The notes: generated from the letters alone by a model not told the origin. Counted from the first letter of the stretch, positions 1 through 5,547 are shown. The stretch is DNA of 8,584 nucleotides from an uncultured Collinsella sp. (GCA_900751755.1 CAADSP010000058.1:1-8584), one strand, 5' to 3'. Translations and numbers: made by a program.

Positions 1-98
1 AGGGCCTGGACCTTCTCGTCGTGCCCTCCGCCGAGCTCTCCCGCGGCCGCGGCGGCCCGCGCTGCATGAGCATGCCCTTCTGGCGCGAGGACCTCTAA
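1..98 (+). CDS. arcA: Arginine deiminase, C-terminal end (partial)
   Basis: Only the last 31 codons are visible; the first complete codon begins at base 3 and the stop TAA is at 96-98. The peptide contains SRGRGGPRCMSMPFWRED. This matches the C-terminal active-site segment of arginine deiminases (GxGGxRCMSMPxxR), whose Cys is the nucleophile that forms the amidino-enzyme intermediate. The enzyme hydrolyses arginine to citrulline and ammonia in the cytoplasm, the first step of the ADI pathway. The ornithine carbamoyltransferase gene begins 105 bases downstream on the same strand, which fits an arc operon. The start, promoter and rest of the gene lie outside the window. The motif and the neighbour together make the identity fairly secure despite the short visible length. 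Confidence 0.88.
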   Translation, partial: GLDLLVVPSAELSRGRGGPRCMSMPFWREDL

Positions 99-110
99 GT
101 CTTTCCGTTT

Positions 111-158
111 CCGGTGCGGTCCCCCTACAACCGCACCGGCTTCGCCCGTTAAACGGGC
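111..158 (+). other. Tandem intercistronic hairpins between arcA and arcB
   Basis: Two hairpins sit side by side in the arcA-arcB gap. The first pairs CCGGTGCGGT (111-120) with ACCGCACCGG (130-139), 10 perfect pairs around a 9-nt loop. The second pairs GCCCGT (144-149) with ACGGGC (153-158) around a 3-nt loop. Neither is followed by a run of T, so they are not classic intrinsic terminators. They may act in mRNA processing, 3'-end protection of the arcA message, or partial attenuation. The pairings are seen directly; the role is inferred. Confidence 0.6.
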
Positions 159-189
159 AACACTGATACTTACGTAATTCATTTCTTCG

Positions 190-195
190 AAAGGA
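190..195 (+). promoter_or_regulatory. Ribosome binding site of arcB
   Basis: AAAGGA lies 8 nt upstream of the ATG at 204. It supports that ATG as the start of the ornithine carbamoyltransferase. Confidence 0.75.
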
Positions 196-203
196 ATCGA
201 ACC

Positions 204-1199
204 ATGGGTGTTAACCTCTCCGGCCGTAGCTTCCTCAAGCTTCTCGACCTCACCACCGAGGAGATCGAGTACCTGCTCAAGCTCTCCAAGAACTTCAAGG
301 ATATGAAGCGCGCTGGCGTTCCGCATCGCTATCTCGAGGGCAAGAACATCGTTCTGCTCTTCCAGAAGACCTCCACTCGTACCCGCTGCGCCTTCGAGGT
401 CGGCGGCATGGACCTGGGCATGGGCGTGACCTATCTCGATCCGGGTTCGTCGCAGATGGGCAAGAAGGAGTCCATCGAGGACACCGCCCGCGTTCTCGGC
501 CGCATGTATGACGGCATCGAGTTCCGTGGCTTTGCCCAGGATGACGTCGAGGAGCTCGCTGCTAAGTCCGGCGTGCCCGTGTGGAACGGCCTGACCACTG
601 AGTGGCATCCCACCCAGATGCTCGCCGACATCCTGACCGTCCAGGAGAACTTCAACTACGACATCAAGGGCAAGACCCTCGTCTTCATGGGCGACTGCAA
701 GAACAACGTTGCTCGCTCCCTCATGGTTGTCTGCTCCAAGCTCGGCATGAACTTCGTGGCCTGCGGCCCCGAGGAGTGCATGCCCGCCGACGACGTCATC
801 GAGGCCTGCAAGCCCATCGCCGAGGCCAACGGCTGCACCATCAAGCTGACCACCGACGTCAAGGACGGCGTCACCGGTGCCGACGTTATCTACACCGACG
901 TGTGGGTCTCCATGGGCGAGCCCGACGAGGTCTGGGCCGAGCGCATCGCTCAGCTCACTCCGTATCGTGTTACCTCCGAGGTCATGGCTATGGCCAACCC
1001 GGGTGCCATCTTCCTGCACTGCCTGCCCAGCTTCCACGACACCAACACCACCATTGGCGCCGAGAAGTGCGAGCAGTTCGGCATCACCGAGCAGGAGGTC
1101 ACCGACGAGGTCTTCGAGAGCCCCGCTTCCAAGGTCTTCGACGAGGCCGAGAACCGCATGCACACCATCAAGGCTGTCATGTACGCCACGCTCAAGTAA
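204..1199 (+). CDS. arcB: Ornithine carbamoyltransferase, probably catabolic
   Basis: A complete 331-residue protein, the usual OTC length. It interconverts citrulline plus phosphate with ornithine plus carbamoyl phosphate in the cytoplasm. Carbamoyl-phosphate-binding motifs STRTR (57-61) and HPTQ (135-138) mark the N-terminal domain. The ornithine-binding DVWVSMGE (232-239) and the active-site HCLPSFHD (272-279, with the catalytic Cys) mark the C-terminal domain. The C-terminus carries the family's FESPASKVFDEAENRMHTIK-type tail. The only mild oddity is Ser where HCLPAFHD is more usual. Its place between arginine deiminase and a YfcC-type carrier argues for the catabolic direction (arcB), although annotation pipelines often call such genes argF. 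AAAGGA 8 nt upstream supports the start. Confidence 0.97.
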   Translation: MGVNLSGRSFLKLLDLTTEEIEYLLKLSKNFKDMKRAGVPHRYLEGKNIVLLFQKTSTRTRCAFEVGGMDLGMGVTYLDPGSSQMGKKESIEDTARVLGRMYDGIEFRGFAQDDVEELAAKSGVPVWNGLTTEWHPTQMLADILTVQENFNYDIKGKTLVFMGDCKNNVARSLMVVCSKLGMNFVACGPEECMPADDVIEACKPIAEANGCTIKLTTDVKDGVTGADVIYTDVWVSMGEPDEVWAERIAQLTPYRVTSEVMAMANPGAIFLHCLPSFHDTNTTIGAEKCEQFGITEQEVTDEVFESPASKVFDEAENRMHTIKAVMYATLK

Positions 1200-1215
1200 G
1201 AGCATCTAGCATCTC

Positions 1216-1245
1216 GCTCGGGGTGTATTGTTGAACACCCCGAGC
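1216..1245 (+). other. GC-rich hairpin between arcB and the yfcC-type gene
   Basis: GCTCGGGGTG (1216-1225) pairs perfectly with CACCCCGAGC (1236-1245), and T1226-A1235 adds an eleventh pair, leaving an 8-nt loop. The following bases (GGCTGTGTCTGG) are not a U-tract, so it would be a weak terminator at best. It could set the arcB to carrier expression ratio by partial termination or by protecting mRNA ends. The 147-nt gap before the carrier start (1347) leaves room for a separate promoter, but I see no convincing one. Confidence 0.55.
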
Positions 1246-1330
1246 GGCTGTGTCTGGTAAATATCTCGCGTCGGGCGGTGGGCACGGCACGGAAGATCCG
1301 CTTCGCACGAGAAAGTTAAATGATTTATGA

Positions 1331-1337
1331 AGGGGGG
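1331..1337 (+). promoter_or_regulatory. Ribosome binding site that fixes the carrier start
   Basis: AGGGGGG is the only strong Shine-Dalgarno-like sequence near the 5' end. It sits 9 nt before the ATG at 1347. It lies inside the reading frame if translation began at the ATG at 1320, and it directly abuts the ATG at 1338, so 1347 is the preferred start. Confidence 0.7.
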
Positions 1338-1346
1338 ATGAGAACT

Positions 1347-2825
1347 ATGACTGAGACCGCTAAGAAAAAGCGCGGTATGCCTTCATCGTTCACCATTCTT
1401 CTTGCTCTGCTGGCAATTGTCGCAGTGATTACCGTTATCGTCTCCGGCACGTCCGGCGGCGCGGTTACTGCCGCCCGTCTGAGCGATTTCTGCACCGCCC
1501 CGATTAAGGGCTTCGCTGACGCTCTGCCCGTCTGCCTCTTCGTTATGATCCTGGGCGGCTTCCTCGGCATGATGACCGAGACCGGCGCTCTGGACAACGG
1601 CATCGCCGTCCTGGTGCAGAAGCTTAAGGGCAACGAGATCATGCTCATTCCCGTGCTGATGCTCATCTTCTCCCTCGGTGGTACCACTTATGGTATGTGC
1701 GAGGAGACCGTTCCCTTCTACGCCCTGCTCGCCGCTACCATGATGGCCGCTGGCTTCGACCCGATGGTCGGCGCCGCTACCGTCCTGCTCGGCGCTGGCT
1801 GCGGCTGCCTGGGCTCCACGGTTAACCCGTTCGCCGTCGGCGCTGCCGTCGACGCTCTGACCGGCGTTGGCATTGAGGTCAACCAGTCCATCATCATCGG
1901 CCTCGGTGCCGTCCTGTGGATTGTCACTACCGCTATGTCCATCGTCTTCGTGATGAACTATGCCAAGAAGGTCAAGGCTGACAAGGGTTCTACCATCCTG
2001 TCGATGCAGGAGCTCAAGGACGCCGAAGAAGCTCACGGCAAGGCTGCTTCCGAGGTCCACAAGGAGGTCAAGCTCACCGGTCGTCAGAAGGGTGTTCTGA
2101 TCGCCTTCGCCTTCACCTTCGTCGTCATGATCGTCGGCTTCATCCCGCTGGCCGACCTCAACGAGGGCGTCGCCAACTTCTTCGACGCTGGCGCTGTCTA
2201 CGACGCCGACGGTAACGCCGTCGTTCAGGGCTGGTCTGCCCTGATCACCGGCCTGCCCATTGGCCAGTGGTACTTCGACGAGGCTTCCACCTGGTTCTTC
2301 CTCATGGCCGTCCTGATCGGTATCATCGGTGGCCTGTCCGAGAAGCAGATTGTTAACACCTTCATCACCGGCGCTGCCGACATGATGTCCGTTGTTCTCG
2401 TCATCGCCCTCGCCCGTGGTATCTCCGTCCTCATGGCTAACACCGGCCTCGATGTCTTCGTCCTCGACGCTGCCGCCAATGCCCTGGCTGGCCTGTCCGG
2501 CGTGATCTTCGCTCCCATGAGCTTCCTGGTCTACTTCGGCCTGTCCTTCCTGATCCCCTCGACCTCCGGTATGGCCACCGTCTCCATGCCCATCATGGGA
2601 CCGCTGGCTGTTAAGCTCGGCTTCTCGCCTGAGGTCATGGTCATGATCTTCTCCGCCGCCATCGGTGTCGTGAACCTGTTCACCCCGACCTCCGGCGCCA
2701 TCATGGGCGGTCTCGCCCTGGCCAAGATCGAGTGGACGACCTGGCTCAAGTTTGCCCTTAAGCTCATCGTCGCTCTCTCCGTCGTCTGCGCCGTCATCCT
2801 GACCGTCGCCTGCGTGCTGCTCTAA
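1347..2825 (+). CDS. yfcC: YfcC-family membrane carrier, likely arginine/ornithine exchanger
   Basis: A 492-residue, very hydrophobic inner-membrane protein. A short basic N-terminus (TAKKKRG) leads into a membrane helix near 15-32. Further hydrophobic stretches run to the last residue, interrupted by a charged cytoplasmic-type loop near 205-247. Family-typical features are GGTTYGMCEETVPFY (111-125), CLGSTVNPF (154-162), IPSTSGMATVSMPIMGPL (403-420) and TPTSGAIMGG (446-455). These pairs of small-residue, Pro-containing motifs resemble re-entrant hairpins of the C4-dicarboxylate-carrier/YfcC superfamily. Members are often annotated as basic amino acid antiporters. Directly after arcA-arcB, the likely role is import of arginine against ornithine, as ArcD does in other bacteria. 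Substrate is inferred from context only. The ATG at 1320 is an alternative start (501 aa), but the RBS favours 1347. Confidence 0.9.
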   Translation: MTETAKKKRGMPSSFTILLALLAIVAVITVIVSGTSGGAVTAARLSDFCTAPIKGFADALPVCLFVMILGGFLGMMTETGALDNGIAVLVQKLKGNEIMLIPVLMLIFSLGGTTYGMCEETVPFYALLAATMMAAGFDPMVGAATVLLGAGCGCLGSTVNPFAVGAAVDALTGVGIEVNQSIIIGLGAVLWIVTTAMSIVFVMNYAKKVKADKGSTILSMQELKDAEEAHGKAASEVHKEVKLTGRQKGVLIAFAFTFVVMIVGFIPLADLNEGVANFFDAGAVYDADGNAVVQGWSALITGLPIGQWYFDEASTWFFLMAVLIGIIGGLSEKQIVNTFITGAADMMSVVLVIALARGISVLMANTGLDVFVLDAAANALAGLSGVIFAPMSFLVYFGLSFLIPSTSGMATVSMPIMGPLAVKLGFSPEVMVMIFSAAIGVVNLFTPTSGAIMGGLALAKIEWTTWLKFALKLIVALSVVCAVILTVACVLL

Positions 2826-2837
2826 GTACCCAATGGG

Positions 2838-2901
2838 TACCCCACGGAAACCTTGACGATCCTGTAGAGGATCACCTGGTCATCGTCTGTCCGGTGGGGT
2901 A
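2838..2901 (+). other. Nested stem structure in the yfcC 3' untranslated region
   Basis: TACCCCAC (2838-2845) pairs with GTGGGGTA (2894-2901). Inside it, GACGAT (2855-2860) pairs with ATCGTC (2882-2887). A further alternative hairpin, GATCCT (2858-2863) with AGGATC (2868-2873), closes a GTAG loop and competes with that inner stem. A small hairpin GTACCC/GGGTAC (2826-2831/2835-2840) begins right after the stop codon and competes with the outer stem. This could be a structured 3' UTR, a small RNA or part of a termination system. I recognise no named RNA family. Confidence 0.5.
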
Positions 2902-2929
2902 AACCTACCGGTAGACTCCTACCTTTAGT

Positions 2930-2970
2930 CCCCTCCCGTTCCGTGCGCGGGAGGGGGCGCTCTTGTGTTC
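2930..2970 (+). terminator. Probable terminator of the arc operon
   Basis: CCCCTCCCG (2930-2938) pairs perfectly with CGGGAGGGG (2948-2956), 9 GC-rich pairs around a 9-nt loop. The tail GCGCTCTTGTGTTC is T-enriched but has no clean T-run, so termination strength is uncertain. It is the best candidate for the end of the arcA-arcB-yfcC transcript. Confidence 0.45.
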
Positions 2971-2993
2971 CGGCGTTTTACCAAACGCCGGAA
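2968..2993 (+). repeat. 11-bp perfect inverted repeat
   Basis: TTCCGGCGTTT (2968-2978) is followed after TACC by its exact reverse complement AAACGCCGGAA (2983-2993). No T-run follows on either strand, so it does not look like a plain terminator. It begins where the tail of the preceding hairpin ends and lies 14 bases before a much larger hairpin. Confidence 0.6.
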
Positions 2994-3007
2994 CCACTCG
3001 ACGCTGC

Positions 3008-3105
3008 AAGCCCGCCAGAGCGGCAATCTGACGTTCAATCGTCGGGCATGGCCAAAAGGCCTATGCCCTCCTCTTTCACGTCACCTTGCTCGCTCTGGCG
3101 GGCTT
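3008..3105. repeat. Long imperfect hairpin with 15-bp perfect arms
   Basis: AAGCCCGCCAGAGCG (3008-3022) is the exact reverse complement of CGCTCTGGCGGGCTT (3091-3105). Pairing continues inward: GCAA (3023-3026) with TTGC (3086-3089), TGACGT (3029-3034) with ACGTCA (3078-3083), GGGCAT (3044-3049) with ATGCCC (3063-3068), and GGCC (3050-3053) with GGCC (3058-3061), closing an AAAA loop. That is about 35 pairs over 98 nt, interrupted by one 9x9 internal loop, a 2x2 loop and single bulges. Candidates are a REP/BIME-like dispersed element, a small MITE, or a structured RNA. There is no transposase. Confidence 0.65.
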
Positions 3106-3230
3106 TCGCTGACTTTTGCTCCACCTGCGGCGCTGCCATTGTTGGTGCAGGGGGTAGCTTGCTCGCTCTGGTGCCCGTTCGCTGGCTTTGGCTTTGCCTG
3201 TGACGTTTTCATTGTTGGTGCTGAGTGCCT
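3085..3230 (+). repeat. Imperfect direct repeat with 73-bp period
   Basis: Unit 1 starts at 3085 and unit 2 at 3158, both with CTTGCTCGCTCTGG. The units share TTCGCTG and the 12-mer CATTGTTGGTGC (3137-3148 and 3210-3221). An ungapped hand count over the first 64 positions gives 50 matches. Unit 1 begins inside the right arm of the large hairpin, so the hairpin's left arm is a third, inverted copy of the same core. Confidence 0.65.
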
Positions 3231-3309
3231 TGTTTCCCGTCCCAAATGATCTACCCCGGGTCCCCGGTGGTTGCGGTGGGCGTGTTTGGTTGGTGCCTGT
3301 TGATGGTCT

Positions 3310-3328
3310 GGGTATCGGGGAGGGCGGG
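3310..3328 (+). promoter_or_regulatory. G-quadruplex motif upstream of the DUF1846 -10 box
   Basis: Four G-tracts with loops of 4, 1 and 1 nt: GGG (3310-3312), GGGG (3317-3320), GGG (3322-3324) and GGG (3326-3328). This fits the classic four-tract pattern on the + (non-template) strand. It covers the place where a -35 box for the following TATAAT should lie. Confidence 0.5.
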
Positions 3329-3334
3329 CTCCGT

Positions 3335-3340
3335 TATAAT
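3335..3340 (+). promoter_or_regulatory. -10 box of the DUF1846 gene
   Basis: A perfect TATAAT with no recognisable -35 hexamer at 16-18 nt spacing. Transcription would start near 3346-3347, only about 9 nt before the first in-frame ATG (3356) and about 33 nt before the ATG at 3380. This is one reason to prefer 3380 as the start codon. Confidence 0.6.
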
Positions 3341-3379
3341 CGCCTAGAACATTAAATGGAAACGGGACGGGAGCCATAT

Positions 3380-4861
3380 ATGCGCCAGGGTTTCGACAAC
3401 GCGAAGTATATCGAGCTGCAGGCTGCTCACATTAAGGAGCGCATCTCGCAGTTTGGTGGCAAGCTCTATTTGGAGTTTGGTGGTAAGCTGTTCGATGACT
3501 ATCATGCGAGCCGCGTGCTGCCGGGTTTTGAACCGGACAGCAAGTTCCGCATGCTCAAGAGCATCGCCGACGATGTCGAGGTTATCATCGCGATCAACGC
3601 GAACCACATCGAGAAAAACAAGGCTCGTGGTGACCTCGGCATTACCTATGACGAGGATGTGCTGCGCCTGGTTGACCTGTTCCGCGGCAACGGCTTTGCT
3701 GTCGCGGCTGTGGTCATCACCCAGTACGCCGGCCAGCCTGCTGCCGATGTGTTCCGCAACCGTCTGAACGCGCTCGGTATTCCCGCCAAGCTGCACTATC
3801 CCATCGAGGGGTATCCGCACGATGTCGATCTGATCGTGTCCGACGATGGCTACGGCAAGAATGAGTTTGTCGAGACCACCCGACCGCTCGTCGTGGTCAC
3901 TGCCCCCGGTCCTGGCTCGGGCAAGCTTGCCACCTGCCTGTCTCAGCTCTATCATGAGCACAAGCATGGCACGGCCGCCGGCTATGCCAAGTTCGAGACC
4001 TTCCCGGTCTGGAATCTTCCTCTGACGCATCCGGTCAATATTGCCTACGAGGCGGCCACGGCGGACCTCGACGATGCCAATATCATCGACTCCTTCCACC
4101 TTGAGGCCTATAACAAAACCACGGTCAACTACAACCGCGACGTCGAGGCCTTCCCGGTGGTCCGTGCTCTGATGGAAAAGATCCTGGGCAAGAGCCCCTA
4201 CCAGAGTCCTACGGACATGGGCGTCAATATGGTCGGCTTTGCCATCACCGATGACGATGCCTGCCGCGACGCTTCCAAGATGGAGATCGTCCGCCGCTAC
4301 TTTACCGCGGTCGAAAATGTGCGCCGTACCGGCGTGGGCGATGAGCAAGTCGACCGTCTCAAGATTATTATGAAGAAAGCCGGCATCGATAAGAACTACT
4401 CACCGGCGCGCTCGGCGGCCCTCACCAGGGAGCAGCTGACGGGTGGTCCCGTGGGTGCCATGGTCATGCCCGATGGCTCCGTGGTGACCGGCAAGACTTC
4501 CACGCGCCTGGGCGCCGCGAGCTCGCTCATCATGAATGCACTTAAGCATGTCTCGGGCGTCGACCTTGAGCTCGAGGTCATTAGCGATGAAGCGATCGAG
4601 CCCATCAGCAAGCTCAAGACGCATTTCCTGGGCAGCAAAAACCCGCGCCTCCACACCGACGAGACGCTTATGGCGCTGTCGATCACCTCGGCCACGAGTG
4701 AGACGGCCGCTCGCGTCCTTTCGGGCCTGGAGCAGCTGCGCGGTTGCGATGCCTTCTTTAGCGTGATTATCTCGCCGACGGACGAGACGGTACTGCGCAA
4801 ACTGGGTATCAACGTGTGCTGCGAGCCCAAGTTTGAGCGCCGCGGTTTCTTCCATCGCTAA
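3380..4861 (+). CDS. DUF1846 family protein, function not established
   Basis: A 493-residue soluble protein, the usual length for the DUF1846 family of Firmicutes and Actinobacteria. It begins MRQGFDNAKY, like other members. Conserved blocks visible by eye are LEFGGKLFDDYHASRVLPGF (31-50), the glycine-rich phosphate-loop-like PGPGSGK (176-182) running into LATCLSQLYHEHKHG, and FPVWNLPLTHPVN (208-220). There is no signal peptide or membrane helix. The P-loop-like segment suggests nucleotide or phosphate-ligand binding, but this is inference and I know of no proven reaction. GGGAG (3369-3373), 6 nt upstream, supports this start. An in-frame ATG at 3356 would add 8 residues unlike the family and leave almost no leader. 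The gene stands alone, with its own TATAAT box and terminator. Confidence 0.92.
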   Translation: MRQGFDNAKYIELQAAHIKERISQFGGKLYLEFGGKLFDDYHASRVLPGFEPDSKFRMLKSIADDVEVIIAINANHIEKNKARGDLGITYDEDVLRLVDLFRGNGFAVAAVVITQYAGQPAADVFRNRLNALGIPAKLHYPIEGYPHDVDLIVSDDGYGKNEFVETTRPLVVVTAPGPGSGKLATCLSQLYHEHKHGTAAGYAKFETFPVWNLPLTHPVNIAYEAATADLDDANIIDSFHLEAYNKTTVNYNRDVEAFPVVRALMEKILGKSPYQSPTDMGVNMVGFAITDDDACRDASKMEIVRRYFTAVENVRRTGVGDEQVDRLKIIMKKAGIDKNYSPARSAALTREQLTGGPVGAMVMPDGSVVTGKTSTRLGAASSLIMNALKHVSGVDLELEVISDEAIEPISKLKTHFLGSKNPRLHTDETLMALSITSATSETAARVLSGLEQLRGCDAFFSVIISPTDETVLRKLGINVCCEPKFERRGFFHR

Positions 4862-4895
4862 GTTTGAAGCACCGCGGTAATTGCATTGCATTTTG

Positions 4896-4928
4896 GCCGT
4901 ATCGGGTTAGCGCCCGGTACGGCTTTTT
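4896..4928 (+). terminator. Intrinsic terminator of the DUF1846 gene
   Basis: GCCGTATCGGG (4896-4906) pairs with CCCGGTACGGC (4913-4923), 11 pairs with one G-U, around the loop TTAGCG. TTTTT (4924-4928) follows at once. It starts about 35 nt after the stop codon. Confidence 0.92.
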
Positions 4929-4994
4929 GATCAATAAAGCGCCTATTTCGGCGAAAAATAGCTGTTTACCTGCCTAGAAACAATTTGAGCGGTA

Positions 4995-5000
4995 TACAAT
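4995..5000 (+). promoter_or_regulatory. Possible -10 box of the winged-helix gene
   Basis: TACAAT in the context GGTATACAATAACCG. No good -35 hexamer is visible at the normal distance; TTGAGC at 4985-4990 is too close. If used, it gives a leader of roughly 110 nt before the start codon at 5118. Confidence 0.4.
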
Positions 5001-5034
5001 AACCGTAACTGTTTCATCCTTAGCGGGATGCCGC

Positions 5035-5088
5035 ATGATGGATATTACCTGCCATCGTGAGGTGTGTCGGTCGCGCACGGCGCGTTAG
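5035..5088 (+). CDS. Possible 17-residue leader peptide
   Basis: An ATG at 5035, preceded at about 6 nt by GCGGGA, opens a 17-codon frame, MMDITCHREVCRSRTAR, ending at TAG (5086-5088). It lies in the leader of the winged-helix gene, 29 nt before that gene's start. It contains four Arg and two Cys. Small hairpins flank its start (CATCC/GGATG, 5015-5019 and 5026-5030; GATGG/CCATC, 5037-5041 and 5052-5056). A regulatory uORF is possible, but a frame this short arises easily by chance. Confidence 0.2.
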   Translation: MMDITCHREVCRSRTAR

Positions 5089-5105
5089 ATGCTCGTGCTC
5101 GGTTT

Positions 5106-5112
5106 GAGGAGG
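5106..5112 (+). promoter_or_regulatory. Ribosome binding site that fixes the winged-helix start
   Basis: GAGGAGG lies 5 nt before the ATG at 5118. The longer in-frame reading from a GTG at 5064 has no comparable site and would run through this RBS. Confidence 0.8.
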
Positions 5113-5117
5113 CTGCT

Positions 5118-5456
5118 ATGGCGGGCAAGGGTCGTGCGAGTGTCAACGATATGAAGCGTGTCGAGGTGCTGGTGTTGATGGAGATCGACCAGCAAACCGA
5201 AGACAATGGCGGGCCGTATGGTTTCTCGCGCAAAACGCTTGCCGAGCGCGTGGGGGTTTCGCCGTATCGTGCCCGCGCCGCAATCGATCGCTTGGATTCC
5301 GAAGGCATGATTGATGTCGTCTCGCGTTATAGCGACGACGGCGGTCAGCTTGCAAATGGCATTTGCCTCACCGAACGTGGCGAGTGGTATCTTGAGGGCG
5401 TCCGTACCGGCATGCTCGTTCAAGAAATGCTTGAGGACGAGGTTGCTGATCGATAG
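5118..5456 (+). CDS. Small winged-helix DNA-binding protein
   Basis: A 112-residue cytoplasmic protein, probably a transcription regulator. Residues 12-25 form a helix-like segment (MKRVEVLVLMEID). A helix-turn-helix follows: FSRKTLAERVGVS (36-48) as the positioning helix and turn, then PYRARAAIDRLDSEGMI (49-65) as recognition helix and start of the wing. The wing runs through VVSRY to ICLTERGEWYLEG (82-94), a turn typical of MarR/PadR-like winged helices. The C-terminal 20 residues are acidic and probably helical, perhaps for dimerisation. No metal or ligand site is evident. It has its own possible promoter, RBS and terminator, so it looks monocistronic, and nothing nearby reveals its target. 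It could equally be an autoregulator of its own long leader. Confidence 0.8.
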   Translation: MAGKGRASVNDMKRVEVLVLMEIDQQTEDNGGPYGFSRKTLAERVGVSPYRARAAIDRLDSEGMIDVVSRYSDDGGQLANGICLTERGEWYLEGVRTGMLVQEMLEDEVADR

Positions 5457-5480
5457 CAGCATGTAACCCTTGCCATAGCG

Positions 5481-5513
5481 ACGCCGCCTGGGAAACCGGG
5501 CGGCGTTTTGTTT
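5481..5513 (+). terminator. Intrinsic terminator of the winged-helix gene
   Basis: ACGCCGCCTGG (5481-5491) pairs with CCGGGCGGCGT (5496-5506), 11 pairs including one G-U, closed by a GAAA tetraloop. TTTTGTTT (5506-5513) follows. It starts 24 nt after the stop codon. Confidence 0.92.
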
Positions 5514-5547
5514 CAAGATTGAGAAATGCAATCGCACGCGAGAAAAA

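Larger units (their letters stand above)
2826..3355 (+). other. Gene-free, structure-rich intergenic region
   Basis: About 530 bases separate the carrier from the DUF1846 promoter and leader. Short open frames on both strands are rich in Arg, Ser and Pro, lack a good RBS and resemble no protein family I know, so I call no gene here. The stretch holds, in order: a nested stem structure (2838-2901), the palindrome CTACCGGTAG (2905-2914), a terminator-like hairpin (2930-2956), an 11-bp perfect hairpin (2968-2993), a ~98-nt hairpin (3008-3105), a 73-bp-period direct repeat (3085-3230), then a G/T-rich, A-poor stretch ending in a G-quadruplex motif and a TATAAT box. Most are listed separately. Confidence 0.7.

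Noticed and set aside
164..181. Possible ArgR operator before arcB
   Set aside because: TGA...TCA ends are present, but the inner bases are not symmetric and the spacing differs from the ARG-box consensus.
3081..3377. 98-residue minus-strand open frame, and the + strand frames of 86-94 residues at 2943-3249
   Set aside because: Low-complexity, Arg/Ser/Pro-rich translations with no RBS, lying over hairpins and repeats; best explained as chance frames in GC-rich non-coding DNA.
3344..4348. 334-residue minus-strand open frame opposite the DUF1846 gene
   Set aside because: Antisense shadow produced by codon bias; the + strand protein is a clear family member.
5064..5117. Longer winged-helix protein from the GTG at 5064
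   Set aside because: No RBS at that position, and a strong GAGGAGG immediately precedes the ATG at 5118.
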